Made by a program: the position numbers and the translations under genes | Part shown: piece after piece, positions 35,252 to 43,327 of the stretch | Layout: every line of letters begins with the position of its first letter | Numbering within the stretch: the stretch's first letter is position 1 | The notes under the pieces: generated by a model | Databases searched by the model: none | What the model was told of the DNA's origin: nothing | The model's input: the letters and a program-made list of their open reading frames with translations, nothing else | NCBI RefSeq assembly: GCF_014201655.1 | Contig: NZ_JACHEX010000002.1 | Location: 248,001 to 312,000 of the forward strand | Source of the DNA: Thermosipho japonicus | GTDB taxonomy: Bacteria > Thermotogota > Thermotogae > Thermotogales > Fervidobacteriaceae | Length of the DNA stretch: 64,000 nt | Direction: 5' to 3'

Positions 35252-36120
35252 TGCAATATATATCACTTATTTTAGTAATAATAGTTTGGGGACTTTCATT
35301 TATTGCAACAAGTATTGTGGTTCAAAATATTTCACCTTTACTTGCTGCTTTTATTAGATTTTCTATAGCTCTTTTGACACTACTTGTCATTCCAAAAAAT
35401 AGAAAAATTAACTTGTTTAATATTCACAAAGTCCTTGCAGGATTTTGGGGAATTACAATCTATTTTGTCTCAGAAAATTTTGCGCTTAAATTTACTACTC
35501 CAACAAATGCTGCTTTAATAGTTTCAACAGCTCCAATTTGGTACGTTTTGTTTACACAAATTGCTCATAAAAGAAAAACTCATTCTCTACAATACGTTGG
35601 ATCTCTAATTGCACTTTTTGGCGTGGGACTTGTAATTTTAAATGGAAGAATTATTTTAAAATTAAACCCTATTGGTGATTTACTTGCTTTTTTTGGAGCA
35701 ATTTCCTGGGTGTTATATACACATCATATTATTAAGCTTGATGATCATTCCTCAATCACAGCTGTATTTGAAATTACTTTTTGGGGTGTAATAACATTAA
35801 TTCCATTTACTATTATTGAAACTATCTTCTTTAAAACCAGTTTCAATTTAAATCTTAATATTATTTTTTCGCTACTTTACCTAGGAATTTTATGTTCTGC
35901 AATTGGATATCTTCTTTGGAATAAAGCAATTGAAACACTTGGAGATAGAACCACTACAAATGCTGTATATATAATTCCAGTTGTAACAGCAGTGTTTGAA
36001 AGCTTAATATTCAAAAAGATTCCATCAATATTACTTATTTCGGGTATAATATTAGTGATTATAGGACTTTTAATATTTGAAAAATTTGAAGAAAGGGGAG
36101 TAAATCATGGGAAAAAATGA
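35251..36120 (+). CDS. EamA/DMT-superfamily transporter
   Basis: A 289-residue membrane protein with ten predicted membrane segments in two EamA repeats. The first reads ISLILVIIVWGLSFIATSIV and the second begins GDLLAFFGAISWVLYTHHII. The end of repeat two has GILCSAIGYLLWNKAIETLG, a family hallmark. It is a metabolite exporter by family; the substrate is unknown. The TGATG junction couples it with the upstream gene (TAGGAGGTAG as ribosome site), and it overlaps mreB by 14 nt. Confidence 0.88.
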   Translation: MQYISLILVIIVWGLSFIATSIVVQNISPLLAAFIRFSIALLTLLVIPKNRKINLFNIHKVLAGFWGITIYFVSENFALKFTTPTNAALIVSTAPIWYVLFTQIAHKRKTHSLQYVGSLIALFGVGLVILNGRIILKLNPIGDLLAFFGAISWVLYTHHIIKLDDHSSITAVFEITFWGVITLIPFTIIETIFFKTSFNLNLNIIFSLLYLGILCSAIGYLLWNKAIETLGDRTTTNAVYIIPVVTAVFESLIFKKIPSILLISGIILVIIGLLIFEKFEERGVNHGKK

Positions 36121-37114
36121 TCTAGGAATAGACCTTGGAACAGCAAATTTTCTGGTTTATCAGAAAGGAAAAGGAATTGTTCTTTATCAACCATCTGTTG
36201 TAGCAATTTCTAAAAAAAATGGAAAAATAATTGCGATAGGTGAAGAAGCAAAAGAAATGCTAGGGAAAACTCCAGAAGATACAATTACTGCTGTAAGACC
36301 TATGAAAGATGGAGTGATTGCAGATTATACAATAATCTCTGAAGTTTTAAAAATATTTATAAAAAAAGTAACTAAAGGATTTTTATTTAAGCCAAATATG
36401 GTTATAGGAATACCTGCAAAGACAACCACCGTGGAAAAAAGAGCTGTTTTTGACGCTGCATCAAGCGCAGGAGCCAAAAAAGTTTTTGTTGTTTCTGAAC
36501 CGCTTGCAGCTGCAGTAGGTGCAGGCATTGATGTTACAAAACCTGAAGGAAATATAATTATAGATATAGGTGGTGGAACTACAGATATCGCAGTTATTAG
36601 CCTTGGTGGAGTTGTGGTAGGAGATTCTGTAAAGCTTGCCGGTGATGCCATGGATGATGCAATAGTAAAAAGTGTAAGAAAACTTCTTGGTTTAATAATT
36701 GGTGATTCAACAGCAGAAGAAATTAAAAAAAGAATCGGGAAAGCACACCCAGATATAGAAGATTTTGAAATGGAAGTAAAAGGGCGTGATGCGGTAACTG
36801 GCCTTCCCCGAACGGATAAATTAAACTCATCACAAGTATACAGTATGCTAAAACCGATTATTGAAAGTCTTATTTCCAGGATCAAGGTGGTTCTTGAAAA
36901 GACTCCACCAGAACTTTCTGCAGATATTATGGAAAAGGGAATAGTAATCACCGGCGGTGGAGCACTACTAAGAGGAATAGATAAGGCAATTTACGATGAA
37001 ATAGGCGTTCCCTGCAAGGTAGCTGAAGATCCATTAACTTGTGTAGCAAGAGGTACAGGAATTTTATTGGATGATGAAGAATTATTAAATGAAGTAGCTG
37101 AAACCTACGAATAA
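36107..37114 (+). CDS. mreB: Rod-shape protein MreB/Mbl (bacterial actin)
   Basis: A 335-residue actin-fold ATPase that forms membrane-associated filaments guiding side-wall peptidoglycan synthesis. Phosphate loop 1 is LGIDLGTANFLVY (about 6-18), phosphate loop 2 is IIIDIGGGTTDIAVISLGG (about 150-168), and the adenosine motif is GIVITGGGALLRGIDKAI (about 280-297). AAGGGGAG precedes the ATG, within the DMT gene. The two flagellar genes follow 19 nt downstream, the same order as mbl-flhO-flhP in Bacillus subtilis (recalled). It is not next to mreC/mreD, so it may be an Mbl-type paralogue. Confidence 0.93.
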   Translation: MGKNDLGIDLGTANFLVYQKGKGIVLYQPSVVAISKKNGKIIAIGEEAKEMLGKTPEDTITAVRPMKDGVIADYTIISEVLKIFIKKVTKGFLFKPNMVIGIPAKTTTVEKRAVFDAASSAGAKKVFVVSEPLAAAVGAGIDVTKPEGNIIIDIGGGTTDIAVISLGGVVVGDSVKLAGDAMDDAIVKSVRKLLGLIIGDSTAEEIKKRIGKAHPDIEDFEMEVKGRDAVTGLPRTDKLNSSQVYSMLKPIIESLISRIKVVLEKTPPELSADIMEKGIVITGGGALLRGIDKAIYDEIGVPCKVAEDPLTCVARGTGILLDDEELLNEVAETYE

Positions 37115-37133
37115 AAATTTGAGGTGATTAAAA

Positions 37134-37841
37134 ATGTACAAAGGTGTTTACCTTGCTTCTATGGGAATGTTGGCTGATATTACAAAACTTGATACGCTTT
37201 CAAATAATATATCTAATGCAGAAACTATTGGCTATAAAGCTGATAACTTGGCATTTAAGACATATCTTGAAAAAAGATTACACTCTTTTAAACCAATGCC
37301 TCAAGAAAAAAAGGTCGAAATTAAGGATATTGGAAAGTTCGAGCAAGCAGTTATTTTAGATGAAGTAAAAACTGATTTCACTCAGGGAAATATCGAACAT
37401 ACTGAAAATATGTTAGATTTTGCAATTGATGGTTCTGGTTTCTTTGTAGTAGAAAAAAACGGAGAAAAGCTATACACAAGAGCAGGAAATTTTAAAATTA
37501 GTAGCGACGGTTTTTTAGTTACAAGTGAAGGGTATTATGTATTAGATAAAAATGATCAAAGAATTAAAATATCCAATAAATCAGATCTTATTAATAATAT
37601 CAAAGTTGTAGATCTTGATAATCCAAGAAAGATTGGTTACACCTTCTACAAAGGCCAAGAAATTGAAAAAGAAAATTTTAGGATTTTACAAGGATATGTA
37701 GAAAAATCAAATGTGAACATTGTAAAGGAAATGGTAAAAATGATAGAAGCAAATAGGCATTACGAAGTTTTATCAAAAGCTGTAACTGTACACGATGAAT
37801 TACTTAACAAATCTATTAATTCCGCGGGTAATTTAAAGTAG
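37134..37841 (+). CDS. Flagellar hook-basal-body rod protein (FlgF/FlhO-like)
   Basis: A 235-residue rod protein. It has the N-terminal rod/hook signature MGMLADITKLDTLSNNISNA then ETIGYKAD, the central FAIDGSGFFVVEKNGEKLYT and the C-terminal GYVEKSNVNIVKEMVKMIEA helix. It is shorter than the FlgG homologue downstream and differs in its middle, as FlgF or FlhO do. It is exported by the flagellar type III system, so it has no signal peptide, and forms part of the rod. GAGGTG precedes the ATG; 12 nt separate it from flgG. Confidence 0.9.
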   Translation: MYKGVYLASMGMLADITKLDTLSNNISNAETIGYKADNLAFKTYLEKRLHSFKPMPQEKKVEIKDIGKFEQAVILDEVKTDFTQGNIEHTENMLDFAIDGSGFFVVEKNGEKLYTRAGNFKISSDGFLVTSEGYYVLDKNDQRIKISNKSDLINNIKVVDLDNPRKIGYTFYKGQEIEKENFRILQGYVEKSNVNIVKEMVKMIEANRHYEVLSKAVTVHDELLNKSINSAGNLK

Positions 37842-37853
37842 GAGGTGTAGTAA

Positions 37854-38639
37854 ATGATTAATGGACTTTATACAGCAGCAACAGGAATGTGGGCACAACA
37901 ATTTAAACTCGACACGCTTTCAAATAATATTGCAAACGTAGATACCGCTGGGTATAAAAAAGTTAAATCAGAATTTCAAGATCTTCTTTATGATTATTCA
38001 AAAAATGCTGGAGCAGCAACCGCACAAAATTCTTTGCATCCAACAGGTTTATATGTAGGACACGGAACAAAATTATCAGCAACCACAAGAATTTTTACTC
38101 AAGGAAATTTAGAAAGAACGGGAAATTCTCTTGATCTAGCCATTTCCGGTGATGGCTTTTTCCAAATCCAACTTCAAGATGGTAGAATAGCATATACAAG
38201 AGATGGGCAATTTAAAATTGATGGCAATGGTAGGATAATAACCAGCAATGGTAATTTACTATCACCAAACATTGTCGTACCACAAAATGCTGTATCGCTA
38301 AGTATATCTCCAGATGGTATAGTTACCGCAGAGCTTCAAGACGGAACTCTACAAAATCTTGGAACAATTACATTGGTAAGATTTATCAATCCTTCTGGTT
38401 TAAAGGCAATTGGGGATAACCTTTTCTTGGAAACACCAGCAAGTGGTACTCCTGTTGAAGGCACCGCAGGACAAGATGGTTTTGGCTCTATATTACAAGG
38501 TTATGTAGAAAAGTCAAATGTAGATATAGTTAAAGAAATGGTTGACATGATTAGTGCTATGAGAGCTTACGAATTAAATTCAAGAACAATCCAAACTGCT
38601 GATGAAATGTTGAGAACTGCATCAAGTATGAAAAGGTAA
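37854..38639 (+). CDS. flgG: Flagellar distal rod protein FlgG
   Basis: A 261-residue protein, the normal FlgG length. Signatures: YTAATGMWAQQFKLDTLSNN then IANVDTAGYKK at the N-terminus, DLAISGDGFFQIQLQDGRIA in the middle, and LQGYVEKSNVDIVKEMVDMI then RAYELNSRTIQTADEML at the C-terminus. It builds the distal rod of the flagellum. AGGAGGTGTAG precedes the ATG. It ends the mreB-linked transcription unit, with a strong terminator 30 nt downstream. Confidence 0.95.
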   Translation: MINGLYTAATGMWAQQFKLDTLSNNIANVDTAGYKKVKSEFQDLLYDYSKNAGAATAQNSLHPTGLYVGHGTKLSATTRIFTQGNLERTGNSLDLAISGDGFFQIQLQDGRIAYTRDGQFKIDGNGRIITSNGNLLSPNIVVPQNAVSLSISPDGIVTAELQDGTLQNLGTITLVRFINPSGLKAIGDNLFLETPASGTPVEGTAGQDGFGSILQGYVEKSNVDIVKEMVDMISAMRAYELNSRTIQTADEMLRTASSMKR

Positions 38640-38669
38640 TTTTTAAACAAATAATTTTTTAAATCATAA

Positions 38670-38703
38670 AAACAGGGCTCTAATTAACACTAGAGCCCTG
38701 TTT
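38670..38703. terminator. Bidirectional terminator between flgG and glmS
   Basis: AAACAGGGCTCTA (38670-38682) pairs perfectly with TAGAGCCCTGTTT (38691-38703). T-rich tails on both strands serve both convergent genes. Confidence 0.9.
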
Positions 38704-38749
38704 GCTTTTGATTTTATTTGAAAATTCCAAATTCTTGTATATTAATATC

Positions 38750-40555
38750 TTATTCGACAGTAACACTCTTTGCAAGATTTCTTGGTTTGTCAGGATCATA
38801 ACCTCTCATATCAGCAATTAAATATGCAAAAAGTTGTATAACAGGAGAAATCGTAAGAGGATACATGTCTTCTGGGCTATCAGGAACATAAATTATGTCA
38901 TCGGAAATACCTTCCAAATCCTTATTTGATTCATTAGTTACAGAAATTATTCTTGACTTTCTTGCCTTTGACTCTTCAATATTACTTTTTGTTTTTTCAA
39001 ATAATCTATCCTTTGGTGCAATAGCAAAAACAGGAAATGTCGGATCTAGCAAAGCAATTGGTCCATGTTTTAACTCTCCAGCTGGATATGCGGTAGCATT
39101 AATATAACTAATTTCTTTCAATTTCAAAGCGCCCTCTAACGCAGATGGATAATTAATTCCACGGCCTATGTACATAAAATGATGGTAATTTTTGTAATAT
39201 GCTGCATATTCTTCTAAGTTTATATCACTCAATAATTTTCTAAAAATTTCTGGTGCTTTTTTCAAAAATTCGAAATCTTTTTCAAGTTCTTCATTCCACA
39301 TATTTTTTTCTTTTAAAATATACATTCCAAGAATGTATAAAACAACAAGTTGATTTACATAAGTTTTAGTAGCTGCAACTCCAATTTCTGGGCCAGCATT
39401 CATCAAAATTGTAACATCACTTTCTCTAGTAATAGTTGAACCTACTACATTAGAAATTGCAACAACTCTTGCTCCTTTTGATTTTACAAGTCTAACAGAT
39501 TCAAGAGTATCTGCAGTTTCACCAGATTGAGAAATTGCAATTACCAACGTTTTATCATCTATATGTATGTTTCTGTATCTAAATTCTGATGCTACATCGA
39601 CTTCTACATCAATATTTGAATGTTTCTCTAAAAAATACTTAAAAACAAGCCCAGCATGATAACTTGTTCCACAAGCAACAAGTTTTATTTTTTCAACCTT
39701 TTCTAAATTAAACTCTTTTAATTCCGTAAGTATTGGCCCTTCATTAGTAATTCTCCCCACAAACGCACTTTCTATTGCTTCAGGTTCTTCATTTATCTCT
39801 TTTAACATGAAATGCTTGTATCCGCCTTTTTCTGCAGAAGCCTCATCCCAATCAACATGATAAACTTTTCTTAAAACAATATTTCCATTCACATCTGTAA
39901 TTTTATATTCTCCATTTTTCAATAGTGCAATATCTCCATCTTCTAAAAAAACTACGTCTTTTGTATATTTTATAATTGGTGTAACATCTGAGGCTAAAAT
40001 AACCTTATTTTCTGCCCTGCCCAAAACTAGTGGACTGCCTTTTCTTGCCGCAACTAAAGTATCCTTCATGTCAGAATGCATAACAACTATAGCATATGCA
40101 CCTTTAAGCATTTTCACAGATTTTAAGACTGCTTTATAGAGATCCCCTTCAAAATTTTCTTCGATCAAATGTGAAATAACTTCCGTATCAGTCTCTGATT
40201 TGAATTTATGTCCCTTTCTCTTTAACTCTTCTTTTATCTCTGCATAATTTTCTATTATTCCATTATGAACAATTGCAATTTTACCAGTACAATCCGTATG
40301 AGGATGAGCATTTTCGTCAGTTGGAGCACCATGAGTCGCCCATCTTGTATGAGCAATACCAACTGAAGTGTTAGAATTTGTAATTTGTTCTCTTAAATTT
40401 GAAATTTTTCCCGTAGCTTTTTGAATAACAATACTTCCATCTTTATAAAAAGCTATTCCTGCAGAGTCATAACCTCTATATTCCAACTTTTGCAAATCAT
40501 CAACAAGCTCTTTTATACTAAATTCCGTTCCAATTATTCCCACTATTCCGCACAT
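38750..40555 (-). CDS. glmS: Glutamine-fructose-6-phosphate aminotransferase
   Basis: A 601-residue enzyme making glucosamine-6-phosphate, the first step to UDP-GlcNAc for peptidoglycan. Cys2 (MCGIVGIIG) is the glutaminase nucleophile, with YRGYDSAGIA (about 27) and HTRWATHG (about 71) in the same domain. Two SIS domains follow: CGTSYHAGL with ISQSGETADTLE (about 335), then GRGINYPSALEGALKLKEIS. The C-terminus DKPRNLAKSVTVE is universal in GlmS. It overlaps plsX by 13 nt and ends the yceD-rpmF-plsX-glmS operon. I see no glmS ribozyme upstream. Confidence 0.97.
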   Translation of the reverse strand: MCGIVGIIGTEFSIKELVDDLQKLEYRGYDSAGIAFYKDGSIVIQKATGKISNLREQITNSNTSVGIAHTRWATHGAPTDENAHPHTDCTGKIAIVHNGIIENYAEIKEELKRKGHKFKSETDTEVISHLIEENFEGDLYKAVLKSVKMLKGAYAIVVMHSDMKDTLVAARKGSPLVLGRAENKVILASDVTPIIKYTKDVVFLEDGDIALLKNGEYKITDVNGNIVLRKVYHVDWDEASAEKGGYKHFMLKEINEEPEAIESAFVGRITNEGPILTELKEFNLEKVEKIKLVACGTSYHAGLVFKYFLEKHSNIDVEVDVASEFRYRNIHIDDKTLVIAISQSGETADTLESVRLVKSKGARVVAISNVVGSTITRESDVTILMNAGPEIGVAATKTYVNQLVVLYILGMYILKEKNMWNEELEKDFEFLKKAPEIFRKLLSDINLEEYAAYYKNYHHFMYIGRGINYPSALEGALKLKEISYINATAYPAGELKHGPIALLDPTFPVFAIAPKDRLFEKTKSNIEESKARKSRIISVTNESNKDLEGISDDIIYVPDSPEDMYPLTISPVIQLFAYLIADMRGYDPDKPRNLAKSVTVE

Positions 40556-41532
40556 TTTAAAAGTGCCTCCTTAATTTTTAAAGGAAGTTCTTCTTCTACT
40601 CCCTTTTTTGCAACCTTTAACGCGTTAAATATCGCCGTCCTATTTGAATTACCATGAGCCTTTACTACTACTCCCTCTACACCAATAAAGAATGTTCCTC
40701 CATATTTTTTTGGATCAAGTTTATTTTTCAATGAATTAAATACAGGCTTCATTAAAAGAGCACCCAAGGCAGATATTATATTCTTTTTTACTTCAGACTT
40801 TATAAGCTCTGTAATCATTTTTGCTGCACCTTCCATGGTCTTCATAGCTATATTTCCATGGAACCCATCTGCAACAACAACGTCTACTTTCCCCGTATTT
40901 AAATCGTTACCTTCAACATTTCCGATAAATTGATTACCAAATCTTTCTTTCAAAACCTGGAATGCTTCTTTTTCTTTTTGTGTTCCTTTATTTTCTTCTG
41001 TTCCAACATTCAAAAGTCCAATAGTAGGATTATCTTTGCCAAGCAACTTAGCATATTCAACACCCATAATGGCAAACTGGAGAAGGTTAGAAGGTTTTAC
41101 ATCTATATTTGCTCCTGCATCAGCTAAAACACAAAAATCATTCTTAGTCGGAATCGGTACTGCAAGAGTAGGTCTTTCAATTCCTTTAATTCTTCCTACA
41201 ACAAAAGTTGCACATGCCAAAAGTGCACCAGTATTCCCTGCACTAACAACCGCATCAACTTTCTTTTCTCTAGCAAGTTGACAGCTAACATACATTGTGC
41301 TTTTTCTTCGCCTAATCGCTTCTGTGGGTTTTACATCCATTGGCAAAAAATCGTCGGTTACTACCTTTACACAATTTTTTGGTAGTTGCACGTCTTTAAA
41401 ATTTTCTCCAATTCCTACAAGATAAAGTTCCACATCTTCATTTTCTTTTGCAAAGGAAAGAGCGCCAGCTAAAATTTCTGCTGGCGCATAATCTCCTCCC
41501 ATTAAATCAATTGCTATTTTTTTCATAATCAT
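40543..41532 (-). CDS. plsX: Phosphate acyltransferase PlsX
   Basis: A 329-residue enzyme that makes acyl-phosphate from acyl-ACP for membrane lipid synthesis. It begins KKIAIDLMGGDYAP and has VDAVVSAGNTGALLACATFV (about 90-110), IGLLNVGTEENKG and VVADGFHGNIAMKTMEGAAK, all PlsX hallmarks. ATG 41532 overlaps the rpmF stop (ATGA). The gene order rpmF-plsX is widely conserved. Here glmS follows, linking lipid and cell-wall precursor supply in one transcript. Confidence 0.96.
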   Translation of the reverse strand: MIMKKIAIDLMGGDYAPAEILAGALSFAKENEDVELYLVGIGENFKDVQLPKNCVKVVTDDFLPMDVKPTEAIRRRKSTMYVSCQLAREKKVDAVVSAGNTGALLACATFVVGRIKGIERPTLAVPIPTKNDFCVLADAGANIDVKPSNLLQFAIMGVEYAKLLGKDNPTIGLLNVGTEENKGTQKEKEAFQVLKERFGNQFIGNVEGNDLNTGKVDVVVADGFHGNIAMKTMEGAAKMITELIKSEVKKNIISALGALLMKPVFNSLKNKLDPKKYGGTFFIGVEGVVVKAHGNSNRTAIFNALKVAKKGVEEELPLKIKEALLKCAE

Positions 41533-41711
41533 TCTGCAACTTCAAATACTTGTTTTTTACCGTAATATCCACAATTTAAACAAACTCTGTGAGGAAGTTT
41601 TGGTGCACCACAATTTGGACATACGGAAACAGGAACAGAAAATGCTTTGTATATTTTTGCCCTCTTGTGATGTGTTCTGCTTCTTGACCTTTTTTGCTTT
41701 GGTACTGCCAT
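41529..41711 (-). CDS. rpmF: 50S ribosomal protein L32
   Basis: A 60-residue basic ribosomal protein. It starts AVPKQKRSRSRTHHKRA and has the zinc-ribbon pairs CPNCGAPKLPHRVCLNCG (residues about 32-48), the four-cysteine form of L32. GGGAGGG precedes the ATG. It lies between the YceD-like gene and plsX, the common bacterial order. Confidence 0.97.
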   Translation of the reverse strand: MAVPKQKRSRSRTHHKRAKIYKAFSVPVSVCPNCGAPKLPHRVCLNCGYYGKKQVFEVAE

Positions 41712-41736
41712 ATAAATCCCTCCCTTTTAATTTATA

Positions 41737-42288
41737 TCAATTCTTATTTTGCATTTCTTCTTTTAATTTTAAAAGCTTTTCAAATCTCGGATCTATATTA
41801 AATACTTCCATTTCTTTGCAAACATGATCTGGATGTTCATTTAAATTCTCCCCACAGAAAGGACATAAACCTTTACAATCTTCTTTGCAAACAAAAACGT
41901 CAGGAGCACTAACAACAAGTGCTTCAAGTATTCTTTCCTCAAGATCTATTTCTTCTCCTTTGTAGTATATCACATTTTTCAAATTTTCTATTTCAGAATT
42001 TTTAAAATTTGGTTCATTTTTTAAGTCATACACAGCCTCTATCGTTCCTTCCAAAGGCATTATAGCCATTTCAAGACATCTATCGCATGGTCTTTCAACT
42101 TTTCCAGAAACATATCCTCCAACTACAATTGTATCATCTGAATATACTATTGAAATTTTTACTTTAAATCTTTTATCAATTACTTTATACGTTCCTGTAT
42201 GTAGCTCAATGTATTCGCTTTCATAATAGTCCTCAATCTTAACATTTTTTTTAGCAATTATATCCTTTATTTTTATTTTCCATTTCAT
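41737..42288 (-). CDS. DUF177/YceD-family protein
   Basis: A 183-residue protein of the YceD family, commonly encoded beside rpmF and linked to 23S rRNA/ribosome assembly. Signatures are GYVSGKVERPCDRCLEMAIM (about 75-95) and a C-terminal cysteine cluster CKEDCKGLCPFCGENLNEH (about 135-153), which could bind zinc. A conserved helical region between them reads GEEIDLEERILEALV. It is the first gene of the rpmF-plsX-glmS operon; GAGGTGAA precedes the start, which diverges from the transglycosylase gene. Confidence 0.88.
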   Translation of the reverse strand: MKWKIKIKDIIAKKNVKIEDYYESEYIELHTGTYKVIDKRFKVKISIVYSDDTIVVGGYVSGKVERPCDRCLEMAIMPLEGTIEAVYDLKNEPNFKNSEIENLKNVIYYKGEEIDLEERILEALVVSAPDVFVCKEDCKGLCPFCGENLNEHPDHVCKEMEVFNIDPRFEKLLKLKEEMQNKN

Positions 42289-42318
42289 TTAATTCACCTC
42301 ATCTTTTCATTTTTATGG

Positions 42319-42329
42319 TATTATATAAT
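42319..42329 (+). promoter_or_regulatory. Candidate promoter of the 14-gene run
   Basis: TATTAT (42319-42324) overlaps TATAAT (42324-42329). The first predicts a start near 42331 and a leader of about 12 nt before ATG 42343, just including GGGAGGG. The second would start inside the ribosome site, so the first is preferred. Confidence 0.45.
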
Positions 42330-42342
42330 GGGAGGGAAGTGT

Positions 42343-43317
42343 ATGAAGAAAATATTCTTTCTGGTCATTTTATTTATCTCAACAATAACTTTATCTTTTT
42401 TATTTGATCCTTTAAATTATATAACAAAATCCAACATTGGTCTACAATTACAATTTTATAACAAAGGTGGTAAAATTTCCATATATAATCCCTTTGTTTA
42501 CAAAATTGTTTCATTTGATAGTTTTACCGATACTATGAGATTCCCTGAAATAGTAAAAGGACTTGCATATATCGAATCTGGTTTTAATATACATGCACTT
42601 TCTCATGTAGGAGCAATGGGTATAACTCAATTCAAAGCTGATGCCGCAATTGATTATGGAGTATTCAACGCATGGAATCCTCAGCAAGCACTCCTGGGTA
42701 CAGATAGGATGATAAGATACTATCATCAAAAATATAATGACATCTATAAAGTGTTAGCTATATACAATATAGGTGAATCAAATTACAAAAAAGGAAAATA
42801 TATAGAACAAGGCAACGCATATGCAAACAAAGTAATTGCTGCTTCAAGAAAGATAAGTAGAAAATCTTATTTGTACGATAGATACGTTTTATATTTGCAA
42901 GGAACACTCACAGAAAATTCCAGTCAAACTTACACTGCTTTTTCTTTTGGTGGCATTTTTGATTATTTAGGAATAGTTTATTTTGATATTTCTTCAACTA
43001 TTCATTTTAGAAAAGGTTATTTTCCAATTGAGTTGGGAACAAAATCTTACATTAGAATAAATCACTTCGATTCTTTTGTAATTGGATATAATTTGGGGTA
43101 TAATTTAAATTATGAAAATGAAATATCAATTGGCCCAATAATTGGATATTCTCATTTTAGACCTATAGGCGAAAGCTACGAAATATACTACGATTTTTCA
43201 AAAGGGTTTAGTTTAAGTAGCTTTTTTATTTCTGTTGGGTATGGAAATAAATATTGGAGGATAAACTTTGGATTTGAACCAGAGTTTGATAATTTATTTC
43301 TTAGTATAACAATATGA
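42343..43317 (+). CDS. SLT-type lytic transglycosylase with C-terminal beta domain
   Basis: A 324-residue secreted protein. ATG 42343 follows GGGAGGGAAG; an in-frame ATG at 42328 lies inside the promoter. Signal peptide KKIFFLVILFISTITLSF. Residues about 55-165 are a lysozyme-like transglycosylase: GLAYIESGFNIHALSHVGAM with the catalytic Glu (about 70), GITQFKADAAIDYG, and LAIYNIGESNYKKGK. It cuts peptidoglycan glycan strands. The final 130 residues are aromatic-rich amphipathic strands, perhaps an outer-membrane anchor. Located just before fliF, it might open the wall for flagellar assembly; this is inference. Confidence 0.85.
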   Translation: MKKIFFLVILFISTITLSFLFDPLNYITKSNIGLQLQFYNKGGKISIYNPFVYKIVSFDSFTDTMRFPEIVKGLAYIESGFNIHALSHVGAMGITQFKADAAIDYGVFNAWNPQQALLGTDRMIRYYHQKYNDIYKVLAIYNIGESNYKKGKYIEQGNAYANKVIAASRKISRKSYLYDRYVLYLQGTLTENSSQTYTAFSFGGIFDYLGIVYFDISSTIHFRKGYFPIELGTKSYIRINHFDSFVIGYNLGYNLNYENEISIGPIIGYSHFRPIGESYEIYYDFSKGFSLSSFFISVGYGNKYWRINFGFEPEFDNLFLSITI

Positions 43318-43327
43318 GGTGATGGGG

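Noticed and set aside
36325-36951. 208-codon open frame opposite mreB
   Set aside because: It is wholly inside mreB, whose protein is clearly conserved; the reverse product is Ser/Ile/Pro-rich without any motif. The same reasoning applies to other long antisense frames such as 15189-15737 and 11430-11894.
40556-40700. glmS ribozyme
   Set aside because: The upstream sequence of glmS is plsX coding DNA with a 13-nt gene overlap, so there is no room for the ribozyme.
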